From Dryas octopetala (lineage: Eukaryota; Streptophyta; Magnoliopsida; Rosales; Rosaceae): a stretch of DNA of 64,000 bases. The translations under genes were made by a program, and so were the position numbers. Under the pieces are notes generated by a model. That model did no database searches. It was not told the origin of the DNA and saw nothing but the letters and a program-made list of their open reading frames with translations. The DNA is taken from positions 17,209,896-17,273,895 of the forward strand of contig OY992837.1 of the NCBI GenBank assembly GCA_963921425.1, in the 5' to 3' direction. Below, one piece after another: positions 1 to 12,276 of this stretch (the stretch's first letter is position 1; each line of letters opens with the position of its first letter).

Positions 1-308
1 TCATCAGAGATGAAAGCATCAGAATCAGAATCCACTTGATCTAAAAACATTTGATATGTGCTTGTTTCAAGTGCATTTACATAGCTAAACAATCCACTAT
101 CAGCAGTTTTTTGTCTTTTATTCTGAGTTATTGGTTTTTTTTAATAGGCACTGCTAGAAATAGTATCACATACTTGTTTGTTAGCTATTTCAATGCTACT
201 TGATATATTTGAACTATGACTTTGTTCTATTATTAAAGTTCTATTACAGAGCCTAGGCTTTTTACGCATTGCATTCAAAGCAAAATATTGGAAGCAGTAG
301 ATTGATGG
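1..308 (-). pseudogene. Unidentified exon fragment, runs off the left edge
   Basis: Read on the minus strand, a splice-acceptor-like site (T-rich tract then CAG, at 309-312) is followed by a reading frame that stays open to the window edge except for one TAA at 143-141. That stop sits beside a run of eight A residues. The peptide is Lys/Ser/Asp-rich and contains DSGLFSYVNALETSTYQ and an acidic tail, DQVDSDSDAF. I do not recognise the family. It could be the last exons of a minus-strand gene whose 5' exons lie further right, or a decayed transposon gene. Confidence 0.3.
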
Positions 309-312
309 CTGG

Positions 313-2267
313 AAAAAAAAATGTATAAATATATAACAGTATCTTTAAATTATACATTACTTGCAAAAATAACAGATGCACATTGTAATGATAATGTTTT
401 GAAAATAGATTAAATAGATACTTACCTTCTGCTTAATGCGCAGAACGGTCAGAAAAGCAGGAAACGAATTCCTACAAAGTAGAAATTTGACAACTTTAAT
501 AGTGCTTTTAAAAAAAAAAAAGACAATTTCTTATTTTAAAATTTTTTGATATTGAGTTTGATTATTCGTATTTTTTTTTATGCCATAAATGAAATTGACA
601 TTTGCAAAGAACATGTTGTATAAATGTTTAGATGAGCAAGTAAAAAAAACTTTTTACTGCAATGGACAGACAATATGAAGAGTTTGGACTTTGGAAACAC
701 TGGATGAGACAAAGGTTTGGCATGAAGTAAAGACCTCATGATGACATTGAGATTAATGAAAAATTTTGGGAGGACTTTAACATGCATATATGGAAAAAGT
801 GCAATAGAGCGATGAAACTTGATGCAAGACATTTGCCTATTGAGTGACTGACATCATGCTAATTTATATTTGTTCATATCAGCAATGATGATGGAAATCA
901 GCGAGTTCATTTTTTTGTTTTTTCAAGCTCACTGGATACTGGATACTGGAATTGAAAATGAAGAATTGAAAGATATTTAATAAAAACTCACCTATTGCTT
1001 GATAGAATTAGAAACACTAAGAAAACAATCTCAGCACAGCCTTTGCAACGCGAAGATAACAACACCTACAGAACAAATTTTCCTTTTAGTAAAAGTTGTA
1101 AAATTCATATTTTAAAAACACTTTTACAGTATTAGTACAGAGAATTAAGAAGCATCACATTGATCTTTTACATTTTGATGAAATTAAAAATTCACTAAAC
1201 AATTGAAACATATTTGATAGAAACTGACCTCTTGCCTAACAAAATTAAATAGATTGATAAAAACAATTTCAACAAATGTTTTCTAACAGCAAGATATTTG
1301 TTTGCCTGCTTTGAAGACCAACCATAGATATAACCAACCATTCAAGGAATCAAACTAATTGAAATTTGTAGTTATATCTATAATATAGAGAATATTCACC
1401 ATCAAACAATGTTATTCTTGGTTATTTGATCAGCTATTTAAGAAACATGATATGGTTATGTGTTTATTAACTTTATTCTTTAGGAAGAAGCTTGGTAAAA
1501 GCAGAAATAATATATAATGGATTTATAAAATTTTGGGTTCCTGCTTGAGATATATAGTTATCTGATTAATTGATTTGCCTACTTTCAAGAGCAGCCTTAG
1601 ATATAACCAAGCTTTCAAGGGATTGAACTAATTGAAATTTGCAGTGCCAAATTAAATACTTTGCTCTGTATATCAGTATATAGTAAAAGTTTTAAAACTG
1701 ATATTTTGGAAAGAATTTTATAGTAATCACAACATTATTTATAGCTGCACAAAATAAAGGGCCTTTTGCACATTTTATAGACTTTCCAGACCCGCAACAA
1801 CGCGCGAGCATTTATTCCTCATTTTATAGTACCATGGAGCAGAAAATGATCTAATATAATTTCATTGTACAATACCAATGAGCACCTCCTAAATGTTAGC
1901 AAAAACATACTTCATCTCCCTTGGTAAAGCTCACATGAGTTTACCAAAATTAAATGAAGAATGCCAAGAACTCAGTTCATACAACCATATATATGCATAA
2001 GCTAACAGAAGATCAATCAATACACAATTATAGGTTCATTTCTTAGAGTGAAATAACACACCGACCAATACTAAGGGTCATTCATTGAATTGTTTCAGAG
2101 ACGAATGTGCATGTACATCTTTAAAATGTATTGAATAGAAACCAACCTCTTACTTAACAGAATTCCTTAAATTTGAGTTCAATTGTCACCGTTGCAAAAG
2201 CAGGACAATAGTACCTATGAAACATAATAGTACCTAATAAATTTAAAAATTCAAACCATAACAGTAT
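313..2267. other. AT-rich stretch with no supported gene
   Basis: Stop codons are dense in all frames. A small degenerate repeat recurs at about 1310-1345 and 1575-1610 (a 'gcctgct/ctttcaagagcagcc' type sequence followed by 'atataaccaa'), so part of this is probably an old duplicated or transposon-derived sequence. I see no coding exon that I can support. Confidence 0.4.
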
Positions 2268-2276
2268 AAAAAGAAA

Positions 2277-3235
2277 GGGTTAAATACATTTTTGGTCCAC
2301 GAATTTTGGGCGGTTTCTCAATTTGGTCCATCAATTTTAAAATGTGACAAAAATAACCCCGAATTATCCAATTTGTGTCAATTTAGGATTTTCCGTCCAA
2401 ATATCTAACGGAAGTTAACGTGGCCGTTAAACGCTGACGTGGCGCACTGAATGTGTGCCACGTGTCACCTCTTTTATTTTATTTTCAGATTTTTTCTATT
2501 TTCCTATTTTTATAAACTTTCAAAATTAATTAAAAATAGCTCCGGACTCATAAAAATACACGGAAAATTTCTACGACCTCGTATTGACTAGTACTAATTT
2601 ATTATGGGGCCAAATTACCAATTTACCCTCTAAGAGTTTCCAGAAAATTTGGGAAGTCCAAATTTATTTCTAAAAAATTAAAATTCTCTAAACTCTTTAG
2701 AAATTCATAGAATAATCTTCCGAGCTCCAAAAAATACGAGGTTTGCACCCTTGGTCTTCTAAAAACTAACACTACATTTCTCGTGAACACTTTCTACCCA
2801 AAAGACCTCTAGGTCTTAGAGGAAAATAAATTTTCCTCTATAAAATAAATTTGGACTTCCCAAATTTTCTAGAAACTCTCAGAGGGCAAATTGGTAATTT
2901 GGCCCCAGAATAAATTAGTACTAGTTAAGACAAGGTTGTAGGAATTTTTCGTGTATTTTTATAAGTCCGGAGCTATTTTTAATTAATTTTTAAAGTTTAT
3001 AAAAATAGAAAAATAGAAAAAATCTGAAAATAAAATAAAAGAGGTGACACGTGGCGCAGATTCAGTGCGCCACGTCAGCGTTTAACGGCCACGTTAGCTT
3101 CCGTTAGATATTTGGACGGAAAATCCTGAATTGACACAAATTAGATAATTCGGAGTTATTTTTGTCACGTTTTAAAATTGGTGGACCAAATTGAGAAACC
3201 GCCCAAAGTTCGTGGACCAAAAATGTATTTAACCC
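2277..3235. mobile_element. Non-autonomous MULE-type foldback element with 9-bp TSD
   Basis: The element starts GGGTTAAATACATTTTTGG and ends with the reverse complement (ccaaaaatgtatttaaccc). It is flanked by a perfect 9-bp direct repeat, aaaaagaaa, at 2268-2276 and 3236-3244. The two arms pair over most of their length (about 2277-2700 with 2810-3235), so the 959-bp element is nearly one long palindrome. A 9-bp duplication with long terminal inverted repeats is the Mutator signature. It has no coding capacity. The arms contain 'cgctgacgtggc', a motif shared with the Pack-MULE at 46710. Confidence 0.88.
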
Positions 3236-3244
3236 AAAAAGAAA

Positions 3245-3836
3245 CTATCAAATTGTATTCTCCAGATTAGAAAATAAAGAGAACCTATGTCACAATTGAC
3301 AAAAGCCTGACTCACAAAGAACAAAAAAATTGAATACTGATTTAAAAAACAAAGTCAATAAAATGGATACAGTTATTAAAGATTAAATAAATCTACTCAA
3401 AGCTGCACCGACCAAAAAAATTAATGCCACTTGCAAAGATTATATAAATCTTACCCAAAAAAGAAAAAAAATTGAGCTCACTCAAAGCCTCTCAATCTTT
3501 GCCTTTGTTTTTATCATTAGATATGTAAATTTTACTCATTCATTAGGGAAAGACAAAAGAGGCAAAGAAAGAGGCATTGAATGATAGTTTTTACTTTTTT
3601 TTTACCATAAATTTGAAACCAAATAAATTAACATAAATGTCCCAAAAATAGTAATTGAATTCTAGCTTCCAAAAAATCATTTTGAGCAGAGCTCCAAGCT
3701 AATTTGTTCTGGTTGATTCAAATTGCTTAATAAACATTTGTTTATATTTAAGGATTTCATATTTAAGGATAGAAATGTTATTCTTTGCTTCTATAGGATT
3801 GTCTTTATTTCAAGGAAAAGGTATCCATGGAACTGT
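3245..3836. other. Short intergenic spacer
   Basis: About 590 bp of AT-rich sequence between the foldback element and the LTR retrotransposon. No open frame, RNA gene or repeat structure is visible. It ends in TTAAG, the target-site duplication of the following element. Confidence 0.5.
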
Positions 3837-3841
3837 TTAAG

Positions 3842-6073
3842 TGTAACGACCCGACCCAAATTTTTACTAGAAATTTAAATTTTTATTTAACTATGTTTTT
3901 AAGAGATTTTTTTAAGGTGTGGAATTTCATTTTAAAGATTATGAGATTTATTTGGAAAATAAAAAGGGTTTTGATTTAAATATTTATTTTTGTTTTAATT
4001 TAAGCTTGACCAAAAGTTGACTTTTAAAATAAATGGGTTTTCGACTTTGACCTTGGGTCCGTTAGATAGGTTTCGATCCCCCGAGTTCATAGACACGTAG
4101 CACGCTTCGATTCGAGTTACAGATTGGAAGATATGGGCGTTTGAAGTGAGGGGCAATTTCGTAAAATGACATTGGGTTTAAAAATCTGATTTTTTTTGAA
4201 CTTTCTCTCTCTTTCTAGAACCTTCTCTCCCTTTCTATTTATCACCCCCGCACTCTCTCTCTCTCACTCTCAGTTTTCCTCTCCCCCGCACCCTCTCCCC
4301 TGCGCCCACCAGCCCCAGCCACCCCACTCACCATCACCGGCCACCTCTGGCCAGCCTCTGGCTCCGGCGAGCTTCCCCCAGGCGCCGACCACCCCTCCGG
4401 CCTCCTCTATCCCCGAGTTCTCTCTCCCTTCTCTCTCCTCTGCGCGCGGCCAACCCAGCCAACCCAGCCACTTTTGGCGGCTGTTCCATCGACCCCGACC
4501 ACCGGCGATCTCCCCCGTCGGCCGATCAGCTCGGCCCGACCCTCCTCCAGTCAGCCCAGCTCCCACACGCGCGAGAACGAGGCCAGAGGAAGCCCAGCCC
4601 GCCGCCACTGCTCGCCGGATTCCGGCCAAATCTCAGCTCATTTCATCCCTATTTTTTGCGAGACGACCGCGGCTCGGAACGATTCGGCGGAGGATCGAAG
4701 CTAGGCTATCACTGTGAGTGGACTAGCTTTTAATCTTTCTGAAATGTTTTATATGTTGATGATTAAATTCCATTACTTAGCTATATTGAGTTTAAATTTA
4801 AGCTAAAGGATTTTAAGTTAAAATTTGGTTTTTAAATTCTTCTTTCTTAAATTTTAAAATTAATATTTATGGTTTTTGCATTTCAAAGTTTCATGGATTT
4901 ATGAATTTAGATATTTTGAGTTGAACAAATGTATATTCAATGAGTTTGGTTTTGTTAAGAAGAGTTTTGGAAGAAAAATGAAAGGATTGAGATTTGAATT
5001 ATGTGTTTGTAAGTTATCGGTTTTCAAACCACCTTTGCAGTACCCTCCAGGTTATCAGATTTAATAGGTCTTTGGGACCCATCACGACACACACATAGGC
5101 TTTGGGCCGTGTGTCGGGATGCTTCGCCCTTTGGGGGCCGCTCTGCGTGCACGTACGACAGAATTTGTGGCTCTGCATGCGTATGACAGATTCTCGGCTC
5201 TGCGCATGTATGACAGATAATTTGTGGCTCTGCATGCGTATGACAGATTCTCGGCTCTGCGCATGTATGACAGATTATTTATGGCTCTGCATGCGTATGA
5301 CAGATCCTCGGCTCTGCGCATGTATGACAGATTTTATGGGTATCTGACTGGTGTGTGTTTTCAAATGTTAAGTATTTTAAGTGATGAGTTTATGACAGTA
5401 AAAGTTTAAGTAAGACAGTTCCAGTTGAACAGTTTTATTGATTTTCAGTATATTGAGAATGTTTGAGAAGAAAGTTTTCAGTTCAAGTTATTTATTTATA
5501 GATTGACAGTATCAATTTCAGTTTGAGAACTTGGATTTTCAAAGTTTGATTTTTAGCTTCAAATTTTATTACTTTACTGGGAAATGGTTTTAAAAAAAAA
5601 TTGGGGGATTTCAAAGGACATCGTAAGGTTTAAGCGTTAAATGTGGTTAAAAGGGTTTTTCTGAAAAAAAAAAGTATTCAAACTATGATTTTCATTTCCA
5701 TTTAACTGTCCACTCACTGAGCCTATCTCACAGTTTCTTTGTTTTGTCTTACATTGTCCCCCCAGGTAGTAGCTTTGGTGGAGGTCGAGCCAATAACGTC
5801 GAGGCATTTGCGTTCATATCCTTACTCCAACCCTGTAGGCGTTATTCTAGCTTTGTAAAATGGTTTCTATTTTAAAATGTTGGGTCTGAGACCCTATTTG
5901 GTTGTGGTAGAGGTGGTTGATGATTTAGAAGTGTTTTTAACAGGTTTAGAAATTGCTGGGTTAGTCCATTTTCAGGGGAGGTTCTGCCGAATTTTCGGTA
6001 GGATTTTCCTTGAATTTGGATTCCCGCATAACCTCTCCGGGTTTCAGGGTGGAATCCGGGGGTGGTCCTGTCA
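3842..6073 (+). repeat. 5' LTR
   Basis: 2232-bp terminal repeat beginning TG and ending CA. It holds a GC-rich block (about 4270-4710) in an otherwise AT-rich LTR and a 57-bp tandem array. The open frames in the GC-rich block are on both strands and have no recognisable domain, so I do not call them genes. Confidence 0.92.
5164..5334 (+). repeat. 57-bp tandem repeat, three copies, in the 5' LTR
   Basis: Copies begin at 5164, 5221 and 5278. Each 57-mer is made of two related halves, one containing 'ggctctgcatgcgtatgac' and the other 'ggctctgcgcatgtatgac'. A partial further half lies upstream at about 5140. The array lies about 740 bp inside the LTR end, where U3 or R enhancer repeats are possible, but function is inference. 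Confidence 0.9.
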
Positions 6074-6076
6074 ACT

Positions 6077-6088
6077 TGGTATCAGAGC
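6077..6088 (+). other. Primer-binding site, initiator Met-tRNA type
   Basis: TGGTATCAGAGC starts 3 bp after the LTR end and matches the complement of the plant initiator tRNA-Met 3' end, the usual primer for many plant LTR elements. Confidence 0.88.
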
Positions 6089-6170
6089 ATTAGGTTTTAA
6101 ATTTCTGTAGACTCGGCACCTTGTGTGCATCCTTCGAGGTATGGAAAGGTTTTCCTCAGCTTGTGTGGAC

Positions 6171-6972
6171 ATGCCTCCTCGACGTGGCCGACCTCAAAGA
6201 AGATTGTGGTAAGTTTTGGGGGATATAGTTTATTTTATTGACGTGACTTAAAGGAAATGATAGGAGCTTCAGGGTGACCCTTTAGTTCACGATCATAATT
6301 TATTTCTCATTTTCATGGATACGTAAGGAATGGTGTGGAAGACGTAGTAATTAACGATACTTGAAGTTGCGATCATATTCTATGTTGGATACATTTAGAG
6401 ATTGAAAGGTTAATCAGAGTGGCGCAGCGGAAGCGTAGTGGTGCCCAGTCCAGCTATGTCAGTAGAGGTGGAGAACAACAGAGGGGTCAGCCAGGACGCC
6501 CCAGAGCTCAGGGTAGAGTCTTTGCCATGACAGGACGCGTTGATTTTACCGGACGTCATCATGGGTACGTTGTCCATCTTTGAGCATGATACGATATTTT
6601 CGATAAGAGATAAACTTTCTCGATTTGTGGATTAGAGTGGTTTTCAAATGATTTAAAGGTTTTAAACTGATTTACTTCGTAATGGTTTTATCCCTGAAAA
6701 CTTTATCTAGGGTTTGGCGTTCTATCACATTTTTAAGTTATTATTTTTGAGGCGTACTTAATTTATTTAGGTTCGTTGTGGAGTGATCTTTTTAGTTTAA
6801 ATGTTTTCGGTTTCCTCAAACGGAAAGAAATGTCAAAATTCAAGCATATTTCAACTTATGGTTGTTGAAAGGAGGTTTGACTTAATGGGCGATAAGAATT
6901 TTACAACAACAATTCACTTAAATTAAGGTTTTCTACTAAATTTCGAGGACGAAATTTTTGTAAGGGGGAAGG
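6171..6972 (+). pseudogene. gag-pol remnant
   Basis: An ATG at 6171 opens a short basic peptide, MPPRRGRPQRRLW, and then stops; this resembles the start of a plant gypsy gag. A second piece at about 6419-6550 reads as a Gln/Arg/Gly-rich peptide ending AQGRVFAMTG, like a gag C-terminus ahead of a zinc knuckle. The sequence 'ttcgaggacgaaattttt' near 6940 resembles the end of the gypsy polyprotein, and the polypurine tract follows. Protease, reverse transcriptase, RNase H and integrase are absent. The pieces are out of register with each other, so no Gag could be made. Confidence 0.6.
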
Positions 6973-6973
6973 T

Positions 6974-9206
6974 TGTAACGACCCGACCCAAATTTTTACT
7001 AGAAATTTAAATTTTTATTTAACTATGTTTTTAAGAGATTTTTTTAAGGTGTGGAATTTCATTTTAAAGATTATGAGATTTATTTGGAAAATAAAAAGGG
7101 TTTTGATTTAAATATTTATTTTTGTTTTAATTTAAGCTTGACCAAAAGTTGACTTTTAAAATAAATGGGTTTTCGACTTTGACCTTGGGTCCGTTAGATA
7201 GGTTTCGATCCCCCGAGTTCATAGACACGTAGCACGCTTCGATTCGAGTTACAGATTGGAAGATATGGGCGTTTGAAGCGAGGGGCAATTTCGTAAAATG
7301 ACATTGGGTTTAAAAATCTGATTTTTTTTTTAACTTTCTCTCTCTCTCTCTAGAACCTTCTCTCCCTTTCTATTTATCACCCCCGCACTCTCTCTCTCTC
7401 ACTCTCGGTTTTCCTCTCCCCCGCACCCTCTCCCCTGCGCCCACCAGCCCCAGCCACCCCACTCACCATCACCGGCCACCTCTGGCCAGCCTCTGGCTCC
7501 GGCGAGCTTCCCCAGGCGCCGACCACCCCTCCGGCCTCCTCTCTCCCCGAGTTCTCTCTCCCTTCTCTCTCCTCTGCGCGCGGCCAACCCAGCCAACCCA
7601 GCCACTTTTGGCGGCTGTTCCATCGACCCCGACCACCGGCGATCTCCCCCGTCGGCCGATCAGCTCGGCCCGACCCTCCTCCAGTCAGCCCAGCTCCCAC
7701 ACGCGCGAGAACGAGGCCAGAGGAAGCCCAGCCCGCCGCCACTGCTCGCCGGATTCCGGCCAAATCTCAGCCCATTTCATCCCTATTTTTTGCGAGACGA
7801 CCGCGGCTCGGAACGATTCGGCGGAGGATCGAAGCTAGGCTATCACTGTGAGTGGACTAGCTTTTAATCTTTCTGAAATGTTTTATATGTTGATGATTAA
7901 ATTCCATTACTTAGCTATATTGAGTTTAAATTTAAGCTAAAGGATTTTAAGTTAAAATTTGGTTTTTAAATTCTTCTTTCTTAAATTTTAAAATTGATAT
8001 TTATGGTTTTTGCATTTCAAAGTTTCATGGATTTATGAATTTAGATATTTTGAGTTGAACAAATGTATATTCGATGAGTTTGGTTTTGTTAAGAAGAGTT
8101 TTGGAAGAAAAATGAAAGGATTGAGATTTGAATTATGTGTTTGTAAGTTATCGGTTTTCAAACCACCTTTGCAGTACCCTCCAGGTTATCAGATTTAATA
8201 GGTCTTTGGGACCCATCACGACACACACATAGGCTTTGGGCCGTGTGTCGGGATGCTTCGCCCTTTGGGGGCCGCTCTGCGTGCACGTACGACAGAATTT
8301 GTGGCTCTGCATGCGTATGACAGATTCTCGGCTCTGCGCATGTATGACAGATAATTTGTGGCTCTGCATGCGTATGACAGATTCTCGGCTCTGCGCATGT
8401 ATGACAGATTATTTATGGCTCTGCATGCGTATGACAGATCCTCGGCTCTGCGCATGTATGACAGATTTTATGGGTATCTGACTGGTGTGTGTTTTCAAAT
8501 GTTAAGTATTTTAAGTGATGAGTTTATGACAGTAAAAGTTTAAGTAAGACAGTTCCAGTTGAACAGTTTTATTGATTTTCAGTATATTGAGAATGTTTGA
8601 GAAGAAAGTTTTCAGTTCAAGTTATTTATTTATAGATTGACAGTATCAATTTCAGTTTGAGAACTTAGATTTTCAAAGTTTGATTTTCAGCTTCAAATTT
8701 TATTACTTTACTGGGAAATGGTTTTTAAAAAAAATTGGGGGATTTCAAAGGACATCGTAAGGTTTAAGCGTTAAATGTGGTTAAAAGGGTTTTTCTGAAA
8801 AAAAAAGTATTCAAACTATGATTTTCATTTCCGTTTAACTGTCCACTCACTGAGCCTATCTCACAGTTTCTTTGTTTTGTCTTACATTGTCCCCCCAGGT
8901 AGTAGCTTTGGTGGAGGTCGAGCCAATAACGTCGAGGCATTTGCGTCCATATCCTTACTCCAACCCTGTAGGCGTTATTCTAGCTTTGTAAAATGGTTTC
9001 TATTTTAAAATGTTGGGTCTGAGACCCTATTTGGTTGTGGTAGAGGTGGTTGATGATTTAGAAGTGTTTTTAACAGGTTTAGAAATTTCTGGGTTAGTCC
9101 ATTTTCAGGGGAGGTTCTGCCGAATTTTCGGTAGGATTTTCCTTGAATTTGGATTCTCGCAGGACCTCTCCGGGTTTCAGGGTGGAATCCGGGGGCGGTC
9201 CTGTCA
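6974..9206 (+). repeat. 3' LTR
   Basis: 2233-bp direct copy of the left LTR with the same start, end and internal structure. Differences from the left copy include one C lost in a C run, an extra CT pair in a CT tract, and scattered transitions. This is the copy that would supply the polyadenylation signal for a retrotransposon transcript. Confidence 0.92.
8298..8468 (+). repeat. 57-bp tandem repeat, three copies, in the 3' LTR
   Basis: Same three-copy array as in the left LTR. It appears unchanged between the two LTRs, as expected if both derive from one template at insertion. Confidence 0.88.
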
Positions 9207-9211
9207 TTAAG

Positions 9212-12010
9212 TATGTTAACTGTGAAATAATAATATTGTGGAGACATGATCGATCTTGTTAAACTATCAGAATTGGTTATGTTTGTTTTAAACATTTGAT
9301 GCACTTAACATCATATACAGACTAATCTACGGCTGGTTTACCATAGTTGATTGTACATGCATTTCATAACATTGAAGTTATCTAGTCAAATGGGTTCATG
9401 ACTGTTAAAATTAATTGCTTCTATGAACGTTGAGTTGTAGCTGAAGTTATGTTAGTATAAACATACATCACCAAAAGATCTAAGAAACCTGAAATATTGA
9501 AACATATAAATATAACTTAGTAAGGTGTTACTATGCGATCATGTAATGGCTTCAAGATTTTTTTTTTCTTTCACCTTCTTTCTTTCCTTATATATAAGAA
9601 TGATTGAACTGCAAAGAATTTGTTGGGAACAATTGATAGGAACACACCGATTAAAATGGTTTAATCTATCTATCTAGATAAAAAAACAGAGTACCTTTAG
9701 CGACGATATAAACCTCTCCAGTATCTTTCCACTAATGAACCTACCAGAAAATGATCATTAACATTAAATAGAATATAAACTAAGCTGTGGGGAGATGATA
9801 TGATGTCACATAGGGGACACCCTTTTGCTCAAATGGTCAGCTTTGTGCAGATATAAAAGTGAAAATAGACTGATAAATGAGAATATTTTGGAAAATAGGT
9901 AAACCATTGGTTGTCTTTAATTAATGGAAATAGATGTTCATTGAATGATACTGGAAAAAGAAGAGAAAAAGATAACCCATTGATTCTTACCTTAATTACT
10001 ATATGAACAATTGGTATATCATGTCCCTAGGAAAAAGTAAAAGATATATTAGCAGAAGTATAAACACAATAAAATACATGCAGAGGCTAGTAGCATGACC
10101 CAAAAGGCACTTCTAAATTATCATTGGATATGTAAAGCAACACAAAACTGAGAAACTAAATTTCATAGCCAAGATATTGGCCGGGTGCCATATGTTCTCT
10201 GTCAAAACATTTACTCTATTGATGAACCAAGAGGGACACAACCTCCTGAGTAAGAGTTTTTCCTCTAAAGCTTTGTCAATAAGTTCTAGCGAAAAGAAAA
10301 AATAATAATACACTTATGATAAAAGCTGAAACACACTAAATGACTCTCATAGAAATGGATTAAACAATAAGAACAAATTAAAATGAATGAACTATAGGAG
10401 GAATAGAAAGAAAAAAACCTTTCGAACGAAGAAAATCATGAACAATGAAGAATGACATTTATAAATAAATCAAAGAACAAAAGAAAATAAAGTGACAAAA
10501 GAACAAAAGCAAAATAAATCACACAATGGGTCATAGCACTCAACTCCACTGATATAACTGCATAGCGATAACATCAGTTTGCAAGATAAACAAAAGCTGA
10601 TAACAAACAATCATGCAAGAGAAACAAAGTAAGTTAAAAAGACAATTACCCAAGAGAATCGAAAACTCACAAAGCTTTGAGAGATGATCACATTAACCCA
10701 AAACAAATACAGAAAGCAAGGAAACAGAACGACATAAATAAAACAGAGATACTTTAATGCAAATTAGACTTATCTCTTGAAGAACCAGCGAACGGACAGA
10801 TTCGCTTATCGCAATCGCAAACAGAAATCAACGATGATCACAACGCCAGATCACGATGAAATAGTGATTATCTCCTTGGATCCAGAGCCTGCAATATCTT
10901 TTATTATCAATCACTGATTATTTAAAAAAAAGAGGAAAATTTCTTAAAAAAACTTGTGGCAGACCTTACCTCCAACGTCAATCAACAACACGATAGCTTG
11001 AACTCTTCAACTACTCCATTCGCGCGATGACGAAATGGAAATCTCGTTAGCAAACGCCTCTCTCTAATGCATCGTTCATCCACTCACAAAAGAATTGCAC
11101 AGTTGGAAACTGACCAGACCCAGAAACCAAAAGGCAAATGGAGCAGAATTACCAAAAGGGGCAGGCCCAATTCGATAATTGCACAGTGGCAATCAGATCA
11201 AAAAAAATATATATATATATATGTGAGACAACCATGAACAAATGGCAGCAATCGTAAAAAAACGGAAAACCAAAGGGCAGAAACTACGAAACTGTGAAAA
11301 GATGAAAATAGGCCAAACTTATCCCGAAAATTACAACCCCCACCAATGCAGCAAAAAAAACACAAGGGTCAAATAGACTTTTCCAGCTACAATCTAGCTA
11401 CAGTAATCCTCATCTGCGCGTTTAGTAAGTATAGAATTTTAGGCTTACGTATTTGAAAATTGGAAGCAATGATGCTGTGGTGATGACCAGATCTACTTGT
11501 TATTTGTTCGTCCTCTGTCTTTGCACGCTCTACTTGTGATTGTCTTGAGTTTTTCTTGTTTGCAGCCTCCAAATGGAGAAATTATTGTTTGCATCTGAAA
11601 CACCAGGTCATGATGCCAGGTGGTGTAACTGACACATACAAAAAATTTATCCTCAGAATGATGCTGCAATTTCTTTATTTGCCTGATGATGGAAAACTCA
11701 TTTGTGGGAGGGGTTCTGTGGATTATTTTTAGTGGCCTTTTCTATCCTTTTTTCTGTACTAGTCATCATCATCATCACCACTCTTTGTCTCTGTCTCTCT
11801 CTCCCCCTCACTTTCTTTATGGCTTGTATGGTTGAGGGTGTGAAGAGGCTCATAAGGATAATCCAGCGGATAACCGTCAATGACCAGATATAGCTATGAG
11901 ATCTGAAGGCTTGTCATGAGAATTTTTTTTTTTCAGATATGCTTATTGAATCTTTAATTATTTTTTATCGTTAGTTATTGCTTTAATTGTATTGTATTGA
12001 TATCTAAGGT
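9212..12010. other. Long intergenic stretch with possible minus-strand 5' exons
   Basis: No coding exon is supported. On the minus strand the segment just below about 11060 ends in a donor-like GTAAGG (near 10970), and a TTGCAG acceptor near 10890 is followed by 'gctctggatccaagg'. Further left, a possible acceptor and donor flank about 9700-9750. The pattern looks like untranslated first exons of a minus-strand transcript, perhaps the one whose exon is seen at 1-308, with the LTR retrotransposon sitting in an intron. On the plus strand an acceptor-like tract ends near 11565, followed by a short open run I cannot identify. All of this is weak. A short AT microsatellite lies near 11206-11222. 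Confidence 0.25.
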
Positions 12011-12019
12011 TCTCCTCTA

Positions 12020-12200
12020 GAAAAATTATAGGGTATAACCGATATATCGCCACGTGGTATAACCAATCCAACGTGTAAGGGTATTATTGGATGATGTGTT
12101 TATATTAGTAGGGTATAATATTAATAACATCCACTCATATTATAACACATAGACTGGTTATACCACGTGTCAATATATCAGTTATACAAAATAATTTATC
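12020..12200. mobile_element. 181-bp MULE-type MITE, copy 1
   Basis: The left end (GA, then AAAATTATAGGGTATAACCG) pairs with the right end read in reverse complement (GATAAATTATTTTGTATAAC). A perfect 9-bp direct repeat, tctcctcta, flanks it at 12011-12019 and 12201-12209. It is non-coding and belongs to the same family as the element at 27781. Confidence 0.85.
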
Positions 12201-12276
12201 TCTCCTCTATGATTGTAAATTTTTTTTTAATTTACAATCATGCTCCTCACTTCACCTATTTAGTTATTAACATAAA

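Larger units (their letters stand above)
3842..9206 (+). mobile_element. LTR retrotransposon, internally deleted, Ty3/gypsy-like
   Basis: Two direct LTRs start TGTAACGACCCGACCC and end CTGTCA. The element is flanked by the 5-bp duplication TTAAG (3837-3841 and 9207-9211). Directly after the left LTR is TGGTATCAGAGC (6077-6088), a primer-binding site complementary to the 3' end of initiator Met-tRNA; before the right LTR is a purine tract (6962-6972). The internal part is only 900 bp, so gag-pol is almost all gone. The LTRs differ by about 18 substitutions and a few small indels by eye, roughly 99 percent identity, which implies a young insertion. With no proteins of its own it would need an autonomous relative. 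The Ty3/gypsy label rests on the gag-like peptides and the 'ttcgaggacgaaattttt' end of the internal region, and is less sure than the LTR structure. Confidence 0.93.

Noticed and set aside
4196-4717. Long Pro/Ser- or Gly/Arg-rich ORFs on both strands, repeated at 7377-7838
   Set aside because: They lie in the GC-rich block of both LTRs, overlap one another on opposite strands, have no domain and change frame between the LTR copies. LTR sequence, not genes.
5082-5321. Repeat-peptide ORFs (MRRAEDLSYACRA and similar)
   Set aside because: Simple translation of the 57-bp tandem array (57 is divisible by 3, so frames stay open).
5164-5334. CRISPR-like spacing of repeats
   Set aside because: Three directly adjoining units with no unique spacers, in a plant LTR.
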